DNA of 64,000 bases from an uncultured Prevotellaceae bacterium (GCA_900320245.1 ONRP01000009.1:1-64000), one strand, 5' to 3'; shown: positions 7,914-16,877, numbered from the stretch's first letter. Program-made: numbers and translations. The notes: generated by a model from the letters alone, not told the origin.

Positions 7914-9872
7914 ATGAGCTATCTGAAGTTTGATAAAAACCTGATGATCAACTTGGAGCAGTCATTGCCCAAGGAGATGCTCCGCACCAACCAGTCGGGG
8001 GCCTACCACTGCACGACGATTGTGGGCTGCAACACCCGCAAGCAGCATGGCCTGCTGGTGATTCCGGTGCCTGAACTCGACGACAACAACCACGTGTTGC
8101 TGTCGACGCTCGACGAGACCGTCATCCAGCACGGAGCGCCGTTCAACCTGGGTCTGCACCGCTACAAGGGCGACACCTTCAGTCCCAACGGCCACAAGTA
8201 CATCCGCGAGTATGACTGTGAGCGAGTACCAACGACGACGTACCGCGTGGGTGGCGTGATCCTGAAGAAAGAAAAAATCTTCATTACCCACGAGAACCGC
8301 ATCCTGATCCGCTACACGCTGGTGGATGCCCACTCGGCGACTACGCTGCAGTTCCGTCCCTTCCTGGCCTTCCGCAACGCCAGCGACCTGTGTGTCGAGA
8401 ATGCTGTCGCCAGCCGCGACTACCACGAGGTGTCGAACGGCATCGCCACGTGCATGTACAACGGCTATCCGACCCTGTACATGCAGATGAACCACAAGCC
8501 CAAGTTCATCTTTGACCCGCACTGGTACAAGAACATCGAGTACATCAAGGACCAGGAGCGCGGCATCCCTTACAGCGAGGACCTGTATGTGCCCGGCTAC
8601 TTCGAGGTCGAGATCAAGAAGGGCGAGCCCCTGATCTTCTCGGCCGGCATCGAGGAGGTGAACACGCGCACGCTGACCAAGATGTATGAGGACGAAATCA
8701 AGCCGCGCACGCCGCGCACGAGTTTCTACAACTGCATGAAGAACAGCGCCAAGCAGTTCTACATCACCAACAACGAGGGCCACTACCTGCTGGCCGGCTA
8801 CCCGTGGTTCAAAATCCGCGCTCGCGACGAGTTCATCGCGCTGCCGGGCTGCACGCTGTCGGTTCACCATCGACAGGACTTTGAACTGATCATGGACACC
8901 GCCCAGCGCGCGCTGAACGACTGGATGCGCGACGGCACCCTCGACAAGCACCTCGACGGTCTGGACCTGCCCGACATTCCCCTGTGGGCCATCTGGGCCA
9001 TCCAGCGCTATGCCCACGACCTGAACGCCGAAGCCGCCCGTGAGCGCTACGGCCAACTGGTCAAGGATCTGATCAACTTCATCATCGACGGCCACCATCC
9101 CAACCTGAAACTGGAGGATAACGGTCTTGTTGCCACCGACGGCACCAAGCGTCCCGTTTCGTGGATGAACAGCACTCACCCCGACGGCACTCCGCTGATT
9201 CCGCGCACCGGCTATCTGGTTGAGTTCAACGCCTTGTGGTACAATGCCCTCAGGTTTGCCGTCGAAGAACTCTTCGGCGAGATTGCCGAGGAAAAAGAGT
9301 TTGTGGAGCGCTGCGTCAAGATTGCCGATAAATGCAAACCCGCGTTTATCGAGACATTCATGACCGACTACGGCTACCTGTATGACTATGTGAACGGCAG
9401 TTACACCGACCTGAGCGTGCGTCCCAACATGGTCATTGCGGCCGCTGTTGACTACAGCCCGCTGGACCGCCGCCAGCGCAAACGCGTGCTCGACATCACC
9501 ACGCGCGAGTTGCTCACGCCTAAGGGCCTGCGCACTTTGAGTCCCAACAGTTACGGCTACATACCCTGGTATCTGGGAACGCCCGAGGAGCGCCAGACGG
9601 CCTATTATGCCGGTAGCGCCCGCCCATGGCTGATGGACTTCTACAGCAAGGCCTACATCCGCGTCTTCGGCCTGAACAGCATCTCGTTCATCGAGCGCAT
9701 GATGATCGGCTTTGAGGACGAGATGAAGGAGGGGTGCATCGGCTCGCTGAGCGAACTGTTTGACGGCAACCCGCCGTTCACCGGCCGCGGTGCCGTAAGT
9801 TTCGCTCCCAACGTGGGCGGCATCCTGCGTGTGCTGCGCACCTTCAAGAACCTGCATATCATTGACGAATAA
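7914..9872 (+). CDS. Glycogen debranching enzyme (amylo-alpha-1,6-glucosidase type)
   Basis: 652 aa. The N-terminal beta-rich GDE_N domain (about 1-230) begins with LEWLxTN-like spacing and TIVGCNTRKQHGLLV. The C-terminal (alpha/alpha)6 GDE_C domain (about 280-650) includes the segments GYPWF.IRARDEFIALPG and RPNMVIAAA. The family hydrolyses alpha-1,6 branch points in glycogen-like polymers. The next gene (glycosyltransferase) starts 21 nt downstream and GH57 follows, a conserved Bacteroidales set for storage-polysaccharide metabolism. No signal peptide, so cytoplasmic. Confidence 0.92.
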   Translation: MSYLKFDKNLMINLEQSLPKEMLRTNQSGAYHCTTIVGCNTRKQHGLLVIPVPELDDNNHVLLSTLDETVIQHGAPFNLGLHRYKGDTFSPNGHKYIREYDCERVPTTTYRVGGVILKKEKIFITHENRILIRYTLVDAHSATTLQFRPFLAFRNASDLCVENAVASRDYHEVSNGIATCMYNGYPTLYMQMNHKPKFIFDPHWYKNIEYIKDQERGIPYSEDLYVPGYFEVEIKKGEPLIFSAGIEEVNTRTLTKMYEDEIKPRTPRTSFYNCMKNSAKQFYITNNEGHYLLAGYPWFKIRARDEFIALPGCTLSVHHRQDFELIMDTAQRALNDWMRDGTLDKHLDGLDLPDIPLWAIWAIQRYAHDLNAEAARERYGQLVKDLINFIIDGHHPNLKLEDNGLVATDGTKRPVSWMNSTHPDGTPLIPRTGYLVEFNALWYNALRFAVEELFGEIAEEKEFVERCVKIADKCKPAFIETFMTDYGYLYDYVNGSYTDLSVRPNMVIAAAVDYSPLDRRQRKRVLDITTRELLTPKGLRTLSPNSYGYIPWYLGTPEERQTAYYAGSARPWLMDFYSKAYIRVFGLNSISFIERMMIGFEDEMKEGCIGSLSELFDGNPPFTGRGAVSFAPNVGGILRVLRTFKNLHIIDE

Positions 9873-9893
9873 ACCAAGAGGAGGAAACAAGAT

Positions 9894-11156
9894 ATGAAAG
9901 CATTAATGTTCGGCTGGGAATTTCCGCCTCACATCCTGGGTGGACTGGGAACAGCAAGTTACGGCTTGACCAAGGGCATGTGGCAGAACGGCGACATGGA
10001 CATCACCTTTGTCATTCCCAAGCCCTGGGGCGACGAGCCCAAGGATTTTGCCAACATCATCGGCGCCAACTCGACGCCTGTGGCTTGGCGCGACGTGAAC
10101 TGGGACTATGTGCAGAGCCGCATCGGTAACGTGATGGACCCGCAGATGTACTTCAATCTGCGCGACCACATCTACGGCGACTTCAACTACATGAGCACCA
10201 ACGACCTGGGCTGCATCGAGTTCTCGGGACGTTATCCCGAGAACCTGCTCGAGGAAATCAACAACTACAGCATCGTTGCCGGCGTCATCGCCCGCACGGT
10301 GGAGTGTGACGTTATCCACAGCCACGACTGGCTCACCTACCCTGCCGGCATCCACGCCAAGCAGGTGACGGGCAAGCCGCTGGTCATCCACGTGCATGCC
10401 ACCGACTTTGACCGCTCGCGCGGCAACGTCAACCCCACAGTGTTCAGCATCGAGAAGGACGGCATGAACAACGCCGACCACATCATCACCGTGAGCAACC
10501 TGACGCGCCGCACCGTGATCGAGAAATACGGCATCAGCCCCGACAAGGTGACCACCGTGCACAACGCCGTTGAGCCCCTGAGTGAGGAACTGCTCAACCT
10601 GGAGGCACCTCCGGGCAAGACGAGCAAGGTCATCACCTTCCTGGGCCGCATCACCATGCAGAAGGGTCCCGAATACTTCGTCGAGGCCGCAGCCCAGGTA
10701 CTGCACAAGGTCAACAATGCCCAGTTTGTCATGGCCGGCAGCGGCGACATGATGGACAAGATGATACGCCTGGCCGCCAAACGCGACATTGCCGACCGCT
10801 TCCACTTCACCGGCTTCCTGAAGGGCAAGCAGGTGTATGAGATGCTGGCAGCCAGCGACGTGTACATCATGCCGTCGGTGAGCGAGCCCTTCGGCATCTC
10901 TCCGCTGGAGGCGATGCAGATGGGCGTGCCGTCGATCATCAGCAAGCAGAGCGGCTGTGCCGAGATTCTGGACAACGTCATCAAGATCGACTACTGGGAC
11001 ACCAATGCCATGGCCGACGCCATCTACAGCATCATCAAGTATCCCGCGATGTACAACGAGTTGCGTGAGCAGGGCCTGGCCGAGGTGAACCAGATCACCT
11101 GGGACAAGGCCGGTGCCAAGGTCATCAACATCTACCGCAACCTGATCAACCGTTAA
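9894..11156 (+). CDS. Glycosyltransferase, glycogen-synthase-like (GT-B fold)
   Basis: 420 aa, two Rossmann-like domains. The N-terminus MFGWEFPPHILGGLGTASYGL is the starch/glycogen synthase-type acceptor loop with GGLG. C-terminal nucleotide-sugar binding features include FLGRITMQKGPEYFVEA and the catalytic E-x7-E in PSVSEPFGISPLEAMQMG. Its position between the debranching enzyme and GH57 supports a role in alpha-glucan synthesis. It is shorter than classical GlgA (about 480 aa), so the donor (ADP- or UDP-glucose) is uncertain. Confidence 0.88.
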   Translation: MKALMFGWEFPPHILGGLGTASYGLTKGMWQNGDMDITFVIPKPWGDEPKDFANIIGANSTPVAWRDVNWDYVQSRIGNVMDPQMYFNLRDHIYGDFNYMSTNDLGCIEFSGRYPENLLEEINNYSIVAGVIARTVECDVIHSHDWLTYPAGIHAKQVTGKPLVIHVHATDFDRSRGNVNPTVFSIEKDGMNNADHIITVSNLTRRTVIEKYGISPDKVTTVHNAVEPLSEELLNLEAPPGKTSKVITFLGRITMQKGPEYFVEAAAQVLHKVNNAQFVMAGSGDMMDKMIRLAAKRDIADRFHFTGFLKGKQVYEMLAASDVYIMPSVSEPFGISPLEAMQMGVPSIISKQSGCAEILDNVIKIDYWDTNAMADAIYSIIKYPAMYNELREQGLAEVNQITWDKAGAKVINIYRNLINR

Positions 11157-11163
11157 GAGAATA

Positions 11164-11196
11164 TCTAGATCATCTAGAATATCTAGAAAATCTAGA
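11164..11196. repeat. Four TCTAGA palindromes at exact 9-bp spacing
   Basis: TCTAGA starts at 11164, 11173, 11182 and 11191 in the 78-nt gap between the glycosyltransferase and GH57 genes. No protein-coding role. It could be a simple repeat or a binding array. Confidence 0.7.
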
Positions 11197-11234
11197 AAAA
11201 TAAAGAAAACAAACAATAAAACGACAATAGAGAT

Positions 11235-12698
11235 ATGAGAGCGATTTGTTTTTATTTCCAGATTCACCAGCCGTTCCGCCTGAAGCACTACCGCTTCTTT
11301 GATATCGGTAACGACCACTACTACTATGATGATTTTGCCGACGACGACATCATCACGCGCATCGCCCAGCGGTCCTATCTGCCCGCCAACCAGATGCTGC
11401 TCGACATGATCAAGGAGCACGGCAAGAAGTTCAAAGTGGCCTTCTCTATCAGCGGTACGGCGCTGGAGCAGTTGGAGCAGTATGTGCCCGAGTTCATCGA
11501 CTCGATGAAGGAACTTGCCGAGACCGGCTGTGTTGAGTTCCTGAGCGAGACCTATGCCCACAGCCTGTCGTCGCTGTATGACCCCGACGAGTTTGTCGCC
11601 CAGGTCAAAGCGCATGACAAGAAGATCTTCCAACTGTTCGGCCAGCATCCCAAGGTGTTCCGCAACACCGAGTTGATCTATGACGACGACGTGGCCTCGA
11701 TGGTCTATGCCATGGGTTTCAAGGCCGCCATCACCGCCGACGCCAAGCACGTGCTGGGCTGGCGTTCGCCCAACTTCCTGTACTGCAGCGCCTCGGCTCC
11801 CAAACTCAAACTGCTGTTGAAGAACGGCAAACTGAGCGACGACATCTCGTTCCGCTTCAGCAACCCCGAGTGGGCTTCCTATCCGCTGACGGCCGACAAG
11901 TACATCAACTGGATCAACGAGTTGCCCCAGGAGGAACAACTCATCAACCTGTTCATGAACTACGACGCCCTGGGCGAACTGCAGCCCCGCGAGAGCGGCA
12001 TCTTTGAGTTCATCAAGGCCCTGCCCCGCTTTGCCGCCGAACACGACATCCAATTCTGGACCCCGAGCGAGGTGGTATCCAAGTTCAAACCCGTTGCCGA
12101 ACTCGCCGTTCCCTACCCCATGTCATGGACCGACGAGGCCCGCGACACCAGTGCGTGGCTGGGCAACACGCTGCAGCAGGAGGCTGTCAGGAAACTGTAC
12201 TCGATTGGTGAGCGCGTGCGCCTGTGCACCGACCGCCGCATCAAGCAGGACTGGAACTACCTGCAGGCCAGTGACCACTTCTTCTACATGTCGACCAAGC
12301 ACAACGACGACGGCTCGGTACATAGCCACTACAGCCCATATGACTCGCCCTACACCGCGTTCACCAACTACATGAACGTGCTGAGCGACTTCATGACGCG
12401 CGTCGAGGAGCAGTACCCCGCCAGCATCGACAACGAGGAATTGAACTCGCTGCTGCTCACTATCCGCAACCAGGAGCAGGAAATCGAGAAACTGCACCGC
12501 GAGGTGGAAATGATGCGCAACAACATCGTCAAGGACACCACCGGCGATTTCCCCGTTGACGAGGAACCCGTTGTCGTCGAGCAGCCCGTGGAGGAAAAAC
12601 CTGCCGCACCCGTGAAGAAGGCCCCTGCCAAGAAGCCCGCTGCAAAGAAGGCTCCGGCCAAAAAGCCCGCCGCCAAGAAGACCAGCACAAAAAAATGA
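11235..12698 (+). CDS. GH57 alpha-amylase with Lys/Ala/Pro-rich tail
   Basis: 487 aa. Residues 1-400 form a GH57 domain: motif 1 HQPFRL near the N-terminus, the nucleophile Glu in FRNTELIYDD, the acid/base Asp region NYDALGE, and the C-terminal QEAVRKLY. It should cleave or transfer alpha-1,4-glucan in the cytoplasm (no signal peptide), acting with the two genes upstream. A coiled coil (about 405-435) and an acidic linker lead to a histone H1-like tail of KKAPAKKPAAKK repeats (about 450-487). That tail is not part of the catalytic fold. Confidence 0.92.
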   Translation: MRAICFYFQIHQPFRLKHYRFFDIGNDHYYYDDFADDDIITRIAQRSYLPANQMLLDMIKEHGKKFKVAFSISGTALEQLEQYVPEFIDSMKELAETGCVEFLSETYAHSLSSLYDPDEFVAQVKAHDKKIFQLFGQHPKVFRNTELIYDDDVASMVYAMGFKAAITADAKHVLGWRSPNFLYCSASAPKLKLLLKNGKLSDDISFRFSNPEWASYPLTADKYINWINELPQEEQLINLFMNYDALGELQPRESGIFEFIKALPRFAAEHDIQFWTPSEVVSKFKPVAELAVPYPMSWTDEARDTSAWLGNTLQQEAVRKLYSIGERVRLCTDRRIKQDWNYLQASDHFFYMSTKHNDDGSVHSHYSPYDSPYTAFTNYMNVLSDFMTRVEEQYPASIDNEELNSLLLTIRNQEQEIEKLHREVEMMRNNIVKDTTGDFPVDEEPVVVEQPVEEKPAAPVKKAPAKKPAAKKAPAKKPAAKKTSTKK

Positions 12699-12754
12699 TG
12701 CAGTAGTGTCTTAACTACTACACACACTAATATTATTAAATTAAATCTCTATTT

Positions 12755-13879
12755 ATGACTAAACGACCACTAAAATCCCATCTCCTCGCCGCGCTTGCGG
12801 CGGGGTTGATGTGCTTGGCGGCAGCGTTGCCAATGAGCGCACAGTCGGGCTGCAACATCACGATGCCCGATGTTCAAGGCTCCGGTGGCGGTACGGTAAC
12901 TGTGCCCGTAAGCCTTACCAATCCCATCGGTATCTTCTCCATGCAGATCGAGGTGTTCCTGCCTGACGGCGTGGATATCGTCGGTATGGAGCGCGCTGCA
13001 CGCATCGAGGGCGCGACCAATTTCAACTATGCGCAGCAAGACCAATACACTGCCGACGAAGGTCTGCGCTATCGCCGCGTCTTCATCAACAACCTCATAC
13101 CGAGCGACGGCAGTGCCATCGAAGCGGGTGAAGGTGAGATTTTCACCATCACTTTCCAATTGCCGGAGGGTGAAGGCACCTATCCCATCCAACTGAAGAA
13201 CATCCAGTTCTTCAATCCACCCACCTATACCGTTGAGTACATACCCGACGTGACGGCCAATATCACTGCTGCCGATTTCTTCTTTACCATCCCCGATGTT
13301 CAGGCCACTTGGGGCGAGACCGTTGATGTTCCCCTCTACCTGAACAATGCCGGCGGCATCTACTCGATTCAGATCGACCTGATGCTTGCCGATGGTGTTG
13401 AGTTTGTTGATGCCATCCTCGGAGACCGTGTCAATGCCGAATTCTTCCAGTACGGCAACGAAGACAAGTACACCGTAGATGGCCTGCGCTATCGTCGCGT
13501 CATCATCGCCAACATCCAGAACTTGGCTTCGGCGATCAATGGCAACGAAGGCTTGGTGCTGACCTACAAGTTGAAGGTACAATACCACAGCGAGGCCACC
13601 TGCCCCGTGCGCGTGATGAACATTCAGTACTTCAACCCGCCCACCTATGCTATTGAATATATCGCTGACGCCGAGGGCACCATCAACGTGAGCCCGAAGC
13701 CGGTCATTGCCGGTGACGTCAACCACGATGGCGTTGTCGACATCGACGACGTGACCCTATTGATTGCCACTGTGCTGGGTCAAAGCAACTGCTGCCCCAT
13801 ATGTGGAGATATCGACAACAGCCAGAAGATTGACATCGACGACATCACCGAAGCCATCGACATCGTGCTGGGAGTCTGA
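12755..13879 (+). CDS. Secreted protein with two cohesin-like modules and a C-terminal dockerin-type module
   Basis: 374 aa. Signal peptide at about 1-30 (ends LPMSAQSG). Two homologous beta-rich modules follow, about 33-175 and 177-308. Each starts with a (T)IPDVQ/TMPDVQ strand and TVTVPVSL or TVDVPLYL, and ends with NIQFFNPPTY/NIQYFNPPTY. The opening strands and the IFSMQIEV/IYSIQIDL strand resemble cohesin/type-I scaffold modules. The C-terminus has two EF-hand-like dockerin repeats (GDVNHDGVVDIDD and GDIDNSQKIDIDD). Having both partner types in one chain suggests surface assembly. The cohesin assignment is by eye and needs structure prediction. Confidence 0.65.
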   Translation: MTKRPLKSHLLAALAAGLMCLAAALPMSAQSGCNITMPDVQGSGGGTVTVPVSLTNPIGIFSMQIEVFLPDGVDIVGMERAARIEGATNFNYAQQDQYTADEGLRYRRVFINNLIPSDGSAIEAGEGEIFTITFQLPEGEGTYPIQLKNIQFFNPPTYTVEYIPDVTANITAADFFFTIPDVQATWGETVDVPLYLNNAGGIYSIQIDLMLADGVEFVDAILGDRVNAEFFQYGNEDKYTVDGLRYRRVIIANIQNLASAINGNEGLVLTYKLKVQYHSEATCPVRVMNIQYFNPPTYAIEYIADAEGTINVSPKPVIAGDVNHDGVVDIDDVTLLIATVLGQSNCCPICGDIDNSQKIDIDDITEAIDIVLGV

Positions 13880-13920
13880 CATCATCACAACCGCGGCCCA
13901 GTCCCCTGACTGAGTAAAAC

Positions 13921-13952
13921 AATAACGGCACCCGTTGAAGGGTGCCGTTATT
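13921..13952. terminator. Bidirectional terminator
   Basis: A 13-bp perfect stem, AATAACGGCACCC with GGGTGCCGTTATT, around a 6-nt loop, followed by a T-rich stretch. It sits between the cohesin-like gene and the convergent omega-subunit gene. Confidence 0.88.
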
Positions 13953-14007
13953 GTTTTCTCTATCAAACTCCTAAAGCGAGTTGACTGTGAAAAAAGTCGC
14001 TGCTGTT

Positions 14008-14340
14008 TTAGAAGTCTTCCTTTTCCTTAGCCAGGTTGCGGTAAGCGAGTTTGTCGTCGAGGTACTCCTGCGTAGCAATCAGGGTGGGCTTGGGTAATTT
14101 CTCGTAATACTTCGAAATCTCGATCTGCTCACGGTTCTCGCTGATTTCCTCCAGGTTGTCATTCATCGTGGCAAACTCCTTGAGTTTCTTCTCCAAATCC
14201 TCCTTCATCGCAGCGGCAATCTGGTTGGCACGCTTGCTGATGATGCAGACGGTCTCATAGATGTTGCCCGTGGGCTCGGCCATCTCGATGATGTCGTGCA
14301 CGGTAGTGGTGAGTGGCGCGTTGGTTTTCTTGTAATCCAT
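14008..14340 (-). CDS. rpoZ: DNA-directed RNA polymerase subunit omega, Bacteroidota type
   Basis: 110 aa RpoZ/Rpb6-family protein. The key segment GNIYETVCIISKRANQIAA (about residues 26-44) is the omega/Rpb6 core that wraps the beta-prime C-terminus. The rest is a charged helical tail. It lies 62 nt downstream of bamD on the same strand, an order commonly seen in Bacteroidales, and probably shares its transcript. Confidence 0.88.
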   Translation of the reverse strand: MDYKKTNAPLTTTVHDIIEMAEPTGNIYETVCIISKRANQIAAAMKEDLEKKLKEFATMNDNLEEISENREQIEISKYYEKLPKPTLIATQEYLDDKLAYRNLAKEKEDF

Positions 14341-14402
14341 GTTTACTTGAAATTATAATATATTGTTGTGTTGTTGATTTGTCGAGCGGGTTGGCGACAG
14401 GG

Positions 14403-15209
14403 TCAGATGCCGTTGACGTACTTGTTGGCAATCTTGAAGATATTGTCGGCCTCTTTGCGGGTCTTGCTGTCAGGATAGTCGTTGATGAACGAGTAGTACT
14501 CGTCGATAACGGTGCGGAAACGCTCCATCTTCTTCTCCTCGACGCTCTCGCTGGCTTCCTTGAAGCGGGCCCTGAGCACGAGCATCTCGAGTTCTTCCTT
14601 ATACTTGCTGTAGGGGTAGGACTTGATGGCATTCTGTGCCGTGATGACGGCGCTCTCATAGTTGTTTCCCATATAGTTGCCCAGGTTGTAGTAGAGCGTA
14701 GCGTTCTGCAACTCCTTGAGCACCAATTTGTCCTGCAATTCAAAGACAGCCGACTGCGCTATCGAAGCCTTGTCGCTCTTGGGGAAGTAGTCGAGGAATG
14801 CCTGCAACTCCTCCATGGCGCGGATGGTCTCGGACTGGTCGAGTTGGGCATCGGGTGAGTCGAGGTAGAAGCCATAGCCGGCGTAGAAGCGCGCCAACTC
14901 GGCATACTGTCCGCGAGGATAGCGCTGGTAGTACTGTTTGAAGTAGGAGCCAGCACTGATGTAATCCTTGTTCTCGTAGTAACTCAATGCCAACAGATAG
15001 AGCGACTCCTCGGCATAGGGCGTGCCACGAAAGACGGGCACCAGGTCGGTCAGGATGGTATAGGCCTGGGCGTAGCGCTTGTTCTCAAACGCCTTTTTGG
15101 CATAGGCATACTTGTACTCCAGGTCACTGCTTTTCATCACCTTGTTGTACTCACCGCAGCCCATCATCATGATGGCCAGTGCCATGATTATCGTCAATCT
15201 CTTGATCAT
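14403..15209 (-). CDS. bamD: Outer membrane assembly lipoprotein BamD
   Basis: 268 aa. Lipoprotein signal with lipobox MMMGC near residue 18. It is followed by TPR-type helical pairs (YAYAKKAFENKRYAQAY, ESLYLLALSYYENKDYISAG, ARFYAGYGFYLD) as in BamD/YfiO, which works with BamA to insert outer-membrane proteins. Length is normal. The promoter is at 15241-15248 and rpoZ is downstream. Confidence 0.9.
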   Translation of the reverse strand: MIKRLTIIMALAIMMMGCGEYNKVMKSSDLEYKYAYAKKAFENKRYAQAYTILTDLVPVFRGTPYAEESLYLLALSYYENKDYISAGSYFKQYYQRYPRGQYAELARFYAGYGFYLDSPDAQLDQSETIRAMEELQAFLDYFPKSDKASIAQSAVFELQDKLVLKELQNATLYYNLGNYMGNNYESAVITAQNAIKSYPYSKYKEELEMLVLRARFKEASESVEEKKMERFRTVIDEYYSFINDYPDSKTRKEADNIFKIANKYVNGI

Positions 15210-15240
15210 CAGTAAAACTCGTTTTTGCGCATTTAGCCCG

Positions 15241-15248
15241 CAAAATTA
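15241..15248 (-). promoter_or_regulatory. -7 box for bamD-rpoZ
   Basis: TAATTTTG followed by CG on the minus strand, 32 nt before the bamD ATG. Confidence 0.65.
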
Positions 15249-15387
15249 CTCTTTTTTTCTAATATGTACAACTCCGAAACGCATTTCCCCGAAATATTTC
15301 GCAAAATTTAACGCACGCAACATCTTTTGGCAACCATTAAACTAAGAATGAAAAAACTGTGAACTTGTTAGTTTTGTATTCTTTCAC

Positions 15388-15395
15388 TATCTTTG
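15388..15395 (+). promoter_or_regulatory. -7 box for the FISUMP-like gene
   Basis: TATCTTTG followed by CG, with CTTG 20 nt upstream (15364-15367). It implies a 5' leader of about 125 nt before the ATG at 15528. Confidence 0.6.
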
Positions 15396-15527
15396 CGTCG
15401 CCTATCGACCAGCAACTTTGTAAGTTTACCAGCACTTGGCAAGGGACAATCCCTGACAAGGCTAAAGATTTATTAAACGTACAACCTGCTTATTATTATA
15501 AAAGACTACTCCAAATCATAAACGACT

Positions 15528-16256
15528 ATGAACATTTTATCTTCTATACTATTGGTTTCTTTCGTTGCAATAGGAATGGTTGTCGTCAACCTGATTGCAC
15601 TGATAATCTACGGTATCAAAGCGTTGATCAACAAATCGTCGATCGACAAGAGAGAAAAACTCTACTTGAATTCCTTACCTGAGTATCAAGAACATTATAC
15701 CGGGGTCCATAATGGGCAGGCGTATGTGGATTTAGGGCTTCCTTCCGGTATGCTCTGGGCGATTTACAACATCGGAGCCTATCATCCTAACGAAATTGGC
15801 CATTATTTTATGTGGGGGTCAACCACCCCATGTCAGGGTGCCAACTACAATAAACTAATCTATATAATACCCACACTGGATTTCCAGCATGATGCGGCTT
15901 GTACTCATTGGGCTGGGTCTTGGAGAATGCCCACCAAAGCGGAATACGAGGAACTGATCAATGGCTGCAAACATGTTATGGCCAAGTGTCAAGGCACAAT
16001 CGGTATATTGTTCATCGGGCCAAATGGGAATAGTTTATTTCTACCTCTGACAGGTTACATTAGTTGTGGTCAAAACAAACTTCGAGACACCGATATTATG
16101 GGTTACTATTGGACTTCTCAGCAAGATAATGAGGCAACTGGAGTGGCTTATGCTTTGGATTTTTACCGCAACATAGACAAAATGAAGGTAGGAACTGAAT
16201 TAAAAAACAATGGTATACCTATACGCCCAGTCCTTATATTGAACTCGCCACGATAA
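15528..16256 (+). CDS. Membrane-anchored FISUMP-like protein
   Basis: 242 aa. One N-terminal transmembrane helix (about 5-30), a short basic linker, then a domain starting AYVDLGLPSGMLWA with YFMWGSTTP, WRMPTKAEYEELI and YYWTSQQ. These are hallmarks of the Fibrobacter succinogenes major paralogous (FISUMP/DUF1566-like) lectin-type fold. Function is unknown; it is probably exposed outside the inner membrane or secreted. It is more AT-rich than its neighbours, suggesting transfer or relaxed composition. It has its own promoter and terminator. Confidence 0.7.
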   Translation: MNILSSILLVSFVAIGMVVVNLIALIIYGIKALINKSSIDKREKLYLNSLPEYQEHYTGVHNGQAYVDLGLPSGMLWAIYNIGAYHPNEIGHYFMWGSTTPCQGANYNKLIYIIPTLDFQHDAACTHWAGSWRMPTKAEYEELINGCKHVMAKCQGTIGILFIGPNGNSLFLPLTGYISCGQNKLRDTDIMGYYWTSQQDNEATGVAYALDFYRNIDKMKVGTELKNNGIPIRPVLILNSPR

Positions 16257-16305
16257 TATCAGAATTGCCGTTTCAAAAGACTTACTATCATACTATCAGC
16301 ATTGG

Positions 16306-16341
16306 TAATGCCAAACAAAACAGCCGTTTTGTTTGGCATTA
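16306..16341. terminator. Rho-independent terminator
   Basis: A perfect 15-bp stem (16306-16320 with 16327-16341), core TAATGCCAAACAAAA, 6-nt loop, just after the FISUMP-like gene and before the peroxiredoxin promoter. Confidence 0.85.
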
Positions 16342-16355
16342 CGTCTGTATTGGAC

Positions 16356-16363
16356 TATCTTTG
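16356..16363 (+). promoter_or_regulatory. -7 box that fixes the bcp start
   Basis: TATCTTTG ending 33 nt before the ATG at 16397. Upstream in-frame ATGs (16265) lie before this promoter and inside the terminator, so they are not the start. Confidence 0.65.
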
Positions 16364-16396
16364 TCATTTGAAACAAATTTAATCAACACTAAGATC

Positions 16397-16852
16397 ATGA
16401 TAATAGGAGACAAGATTCCCGAATTCCTGGGCCTGGACCAGAATGGCAACGAGGTGAAAGCCAGCGACTTTGCCGGCAAGAAACTCATCATCTACTTTTA
16501 CCCGAAGGACAACACGCCCGGCTGCACCGCCGAGGCCTGCAGTCTGGCCGACGGCTATGGCAAACTCAAGCGCGCGGGCTTTGCCCTGCTGGGCGTGAGC
16601 AAGGACAGCGCCGCCAGCCACCAGAAGTTTGCCGACAAGTACAGCCTGCCCTTCCCGCTGATTGCCGACGTGGACACCAGCCTGAACCAAGCCTTCGGGG
16701 TGTGGCGCGAGAAGAAGATGGCGGGCCGCACCTACATGGGCACGGTGCGCACGACCTTCATCATCGATGAGCAGGGCGTGGTGAAGCACATCATCGAGAA
16801 AGTGAACACCAAGGACAGCGCCAACCAGATCCTGGAATTAGTTAAGAGTTAA
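16397..16852 (+). CDS. bcp: Thiol peroxidase, peroxiredoxin Bcp/PrxQ family
   Basis: 151 aa cytosolic thioredoxin-dependent peroxidase that reduces hydroperoxides. Features in order: the PKDNTPGCTAEAC active site with peroxidatic Cys near residue 45 and a resolving Cys five residues later (the PrxQ pattern), then GVSKDS and TFIIDEQG. The start at MIIGDKIPEF gives the normal family length and follows the promoter. The last codons and stop lie within an intergenic TTAAGAGTTAAC simple repeat, which may have altered the natural C-terminus slightly. Confidence 0.93.
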   Translation: MIIGDKIPEFLGLDQNGNEVKASDFAGKKLIIYFYPKDNTPGCTAEACSLADGYGKLKRAGFALLGVSKDSAASHQKFADKYSLPFPLIADVDTSLNQAFGVWREKKMAGRTYMGTVRTTFIIDEQGVVKHIIEKVNTKDSANQILELVKS

Positions 16853-16877
16853 CAGTTAAGAGTTAAGAGTTAACAGT
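16840..16877. repeat. GTTAAGAGTTAAC-type simple repeat
   Basis: Short direct copies of GTTAAGA/GTTAACA begin in the last codons of bcp and run into the intergenic region. Similar runs occur at 19091-19153, 20223-20250, 22462-22495 and 40508-40535. Confidence 0.75.

Noticed and set aside
9903-12053. 716-aa open frame antisense to the glycosyltransferase and GH57 genes
   Set aside because: A by-product of GC-rich codon use; the plus-strand genes have clear family motifs and the antisense translation is Val/His/Gln-rich noise. The same holds for long antisense frames at 7962-9890, 22790-24214 and 59339-61057.
15359-15682. 107-aa frame overlapping the FISUMP-like gene start
   Set aside because: It begins before the promoter box at 15388 and overlaps the better-supported 15528 gene in another frame.
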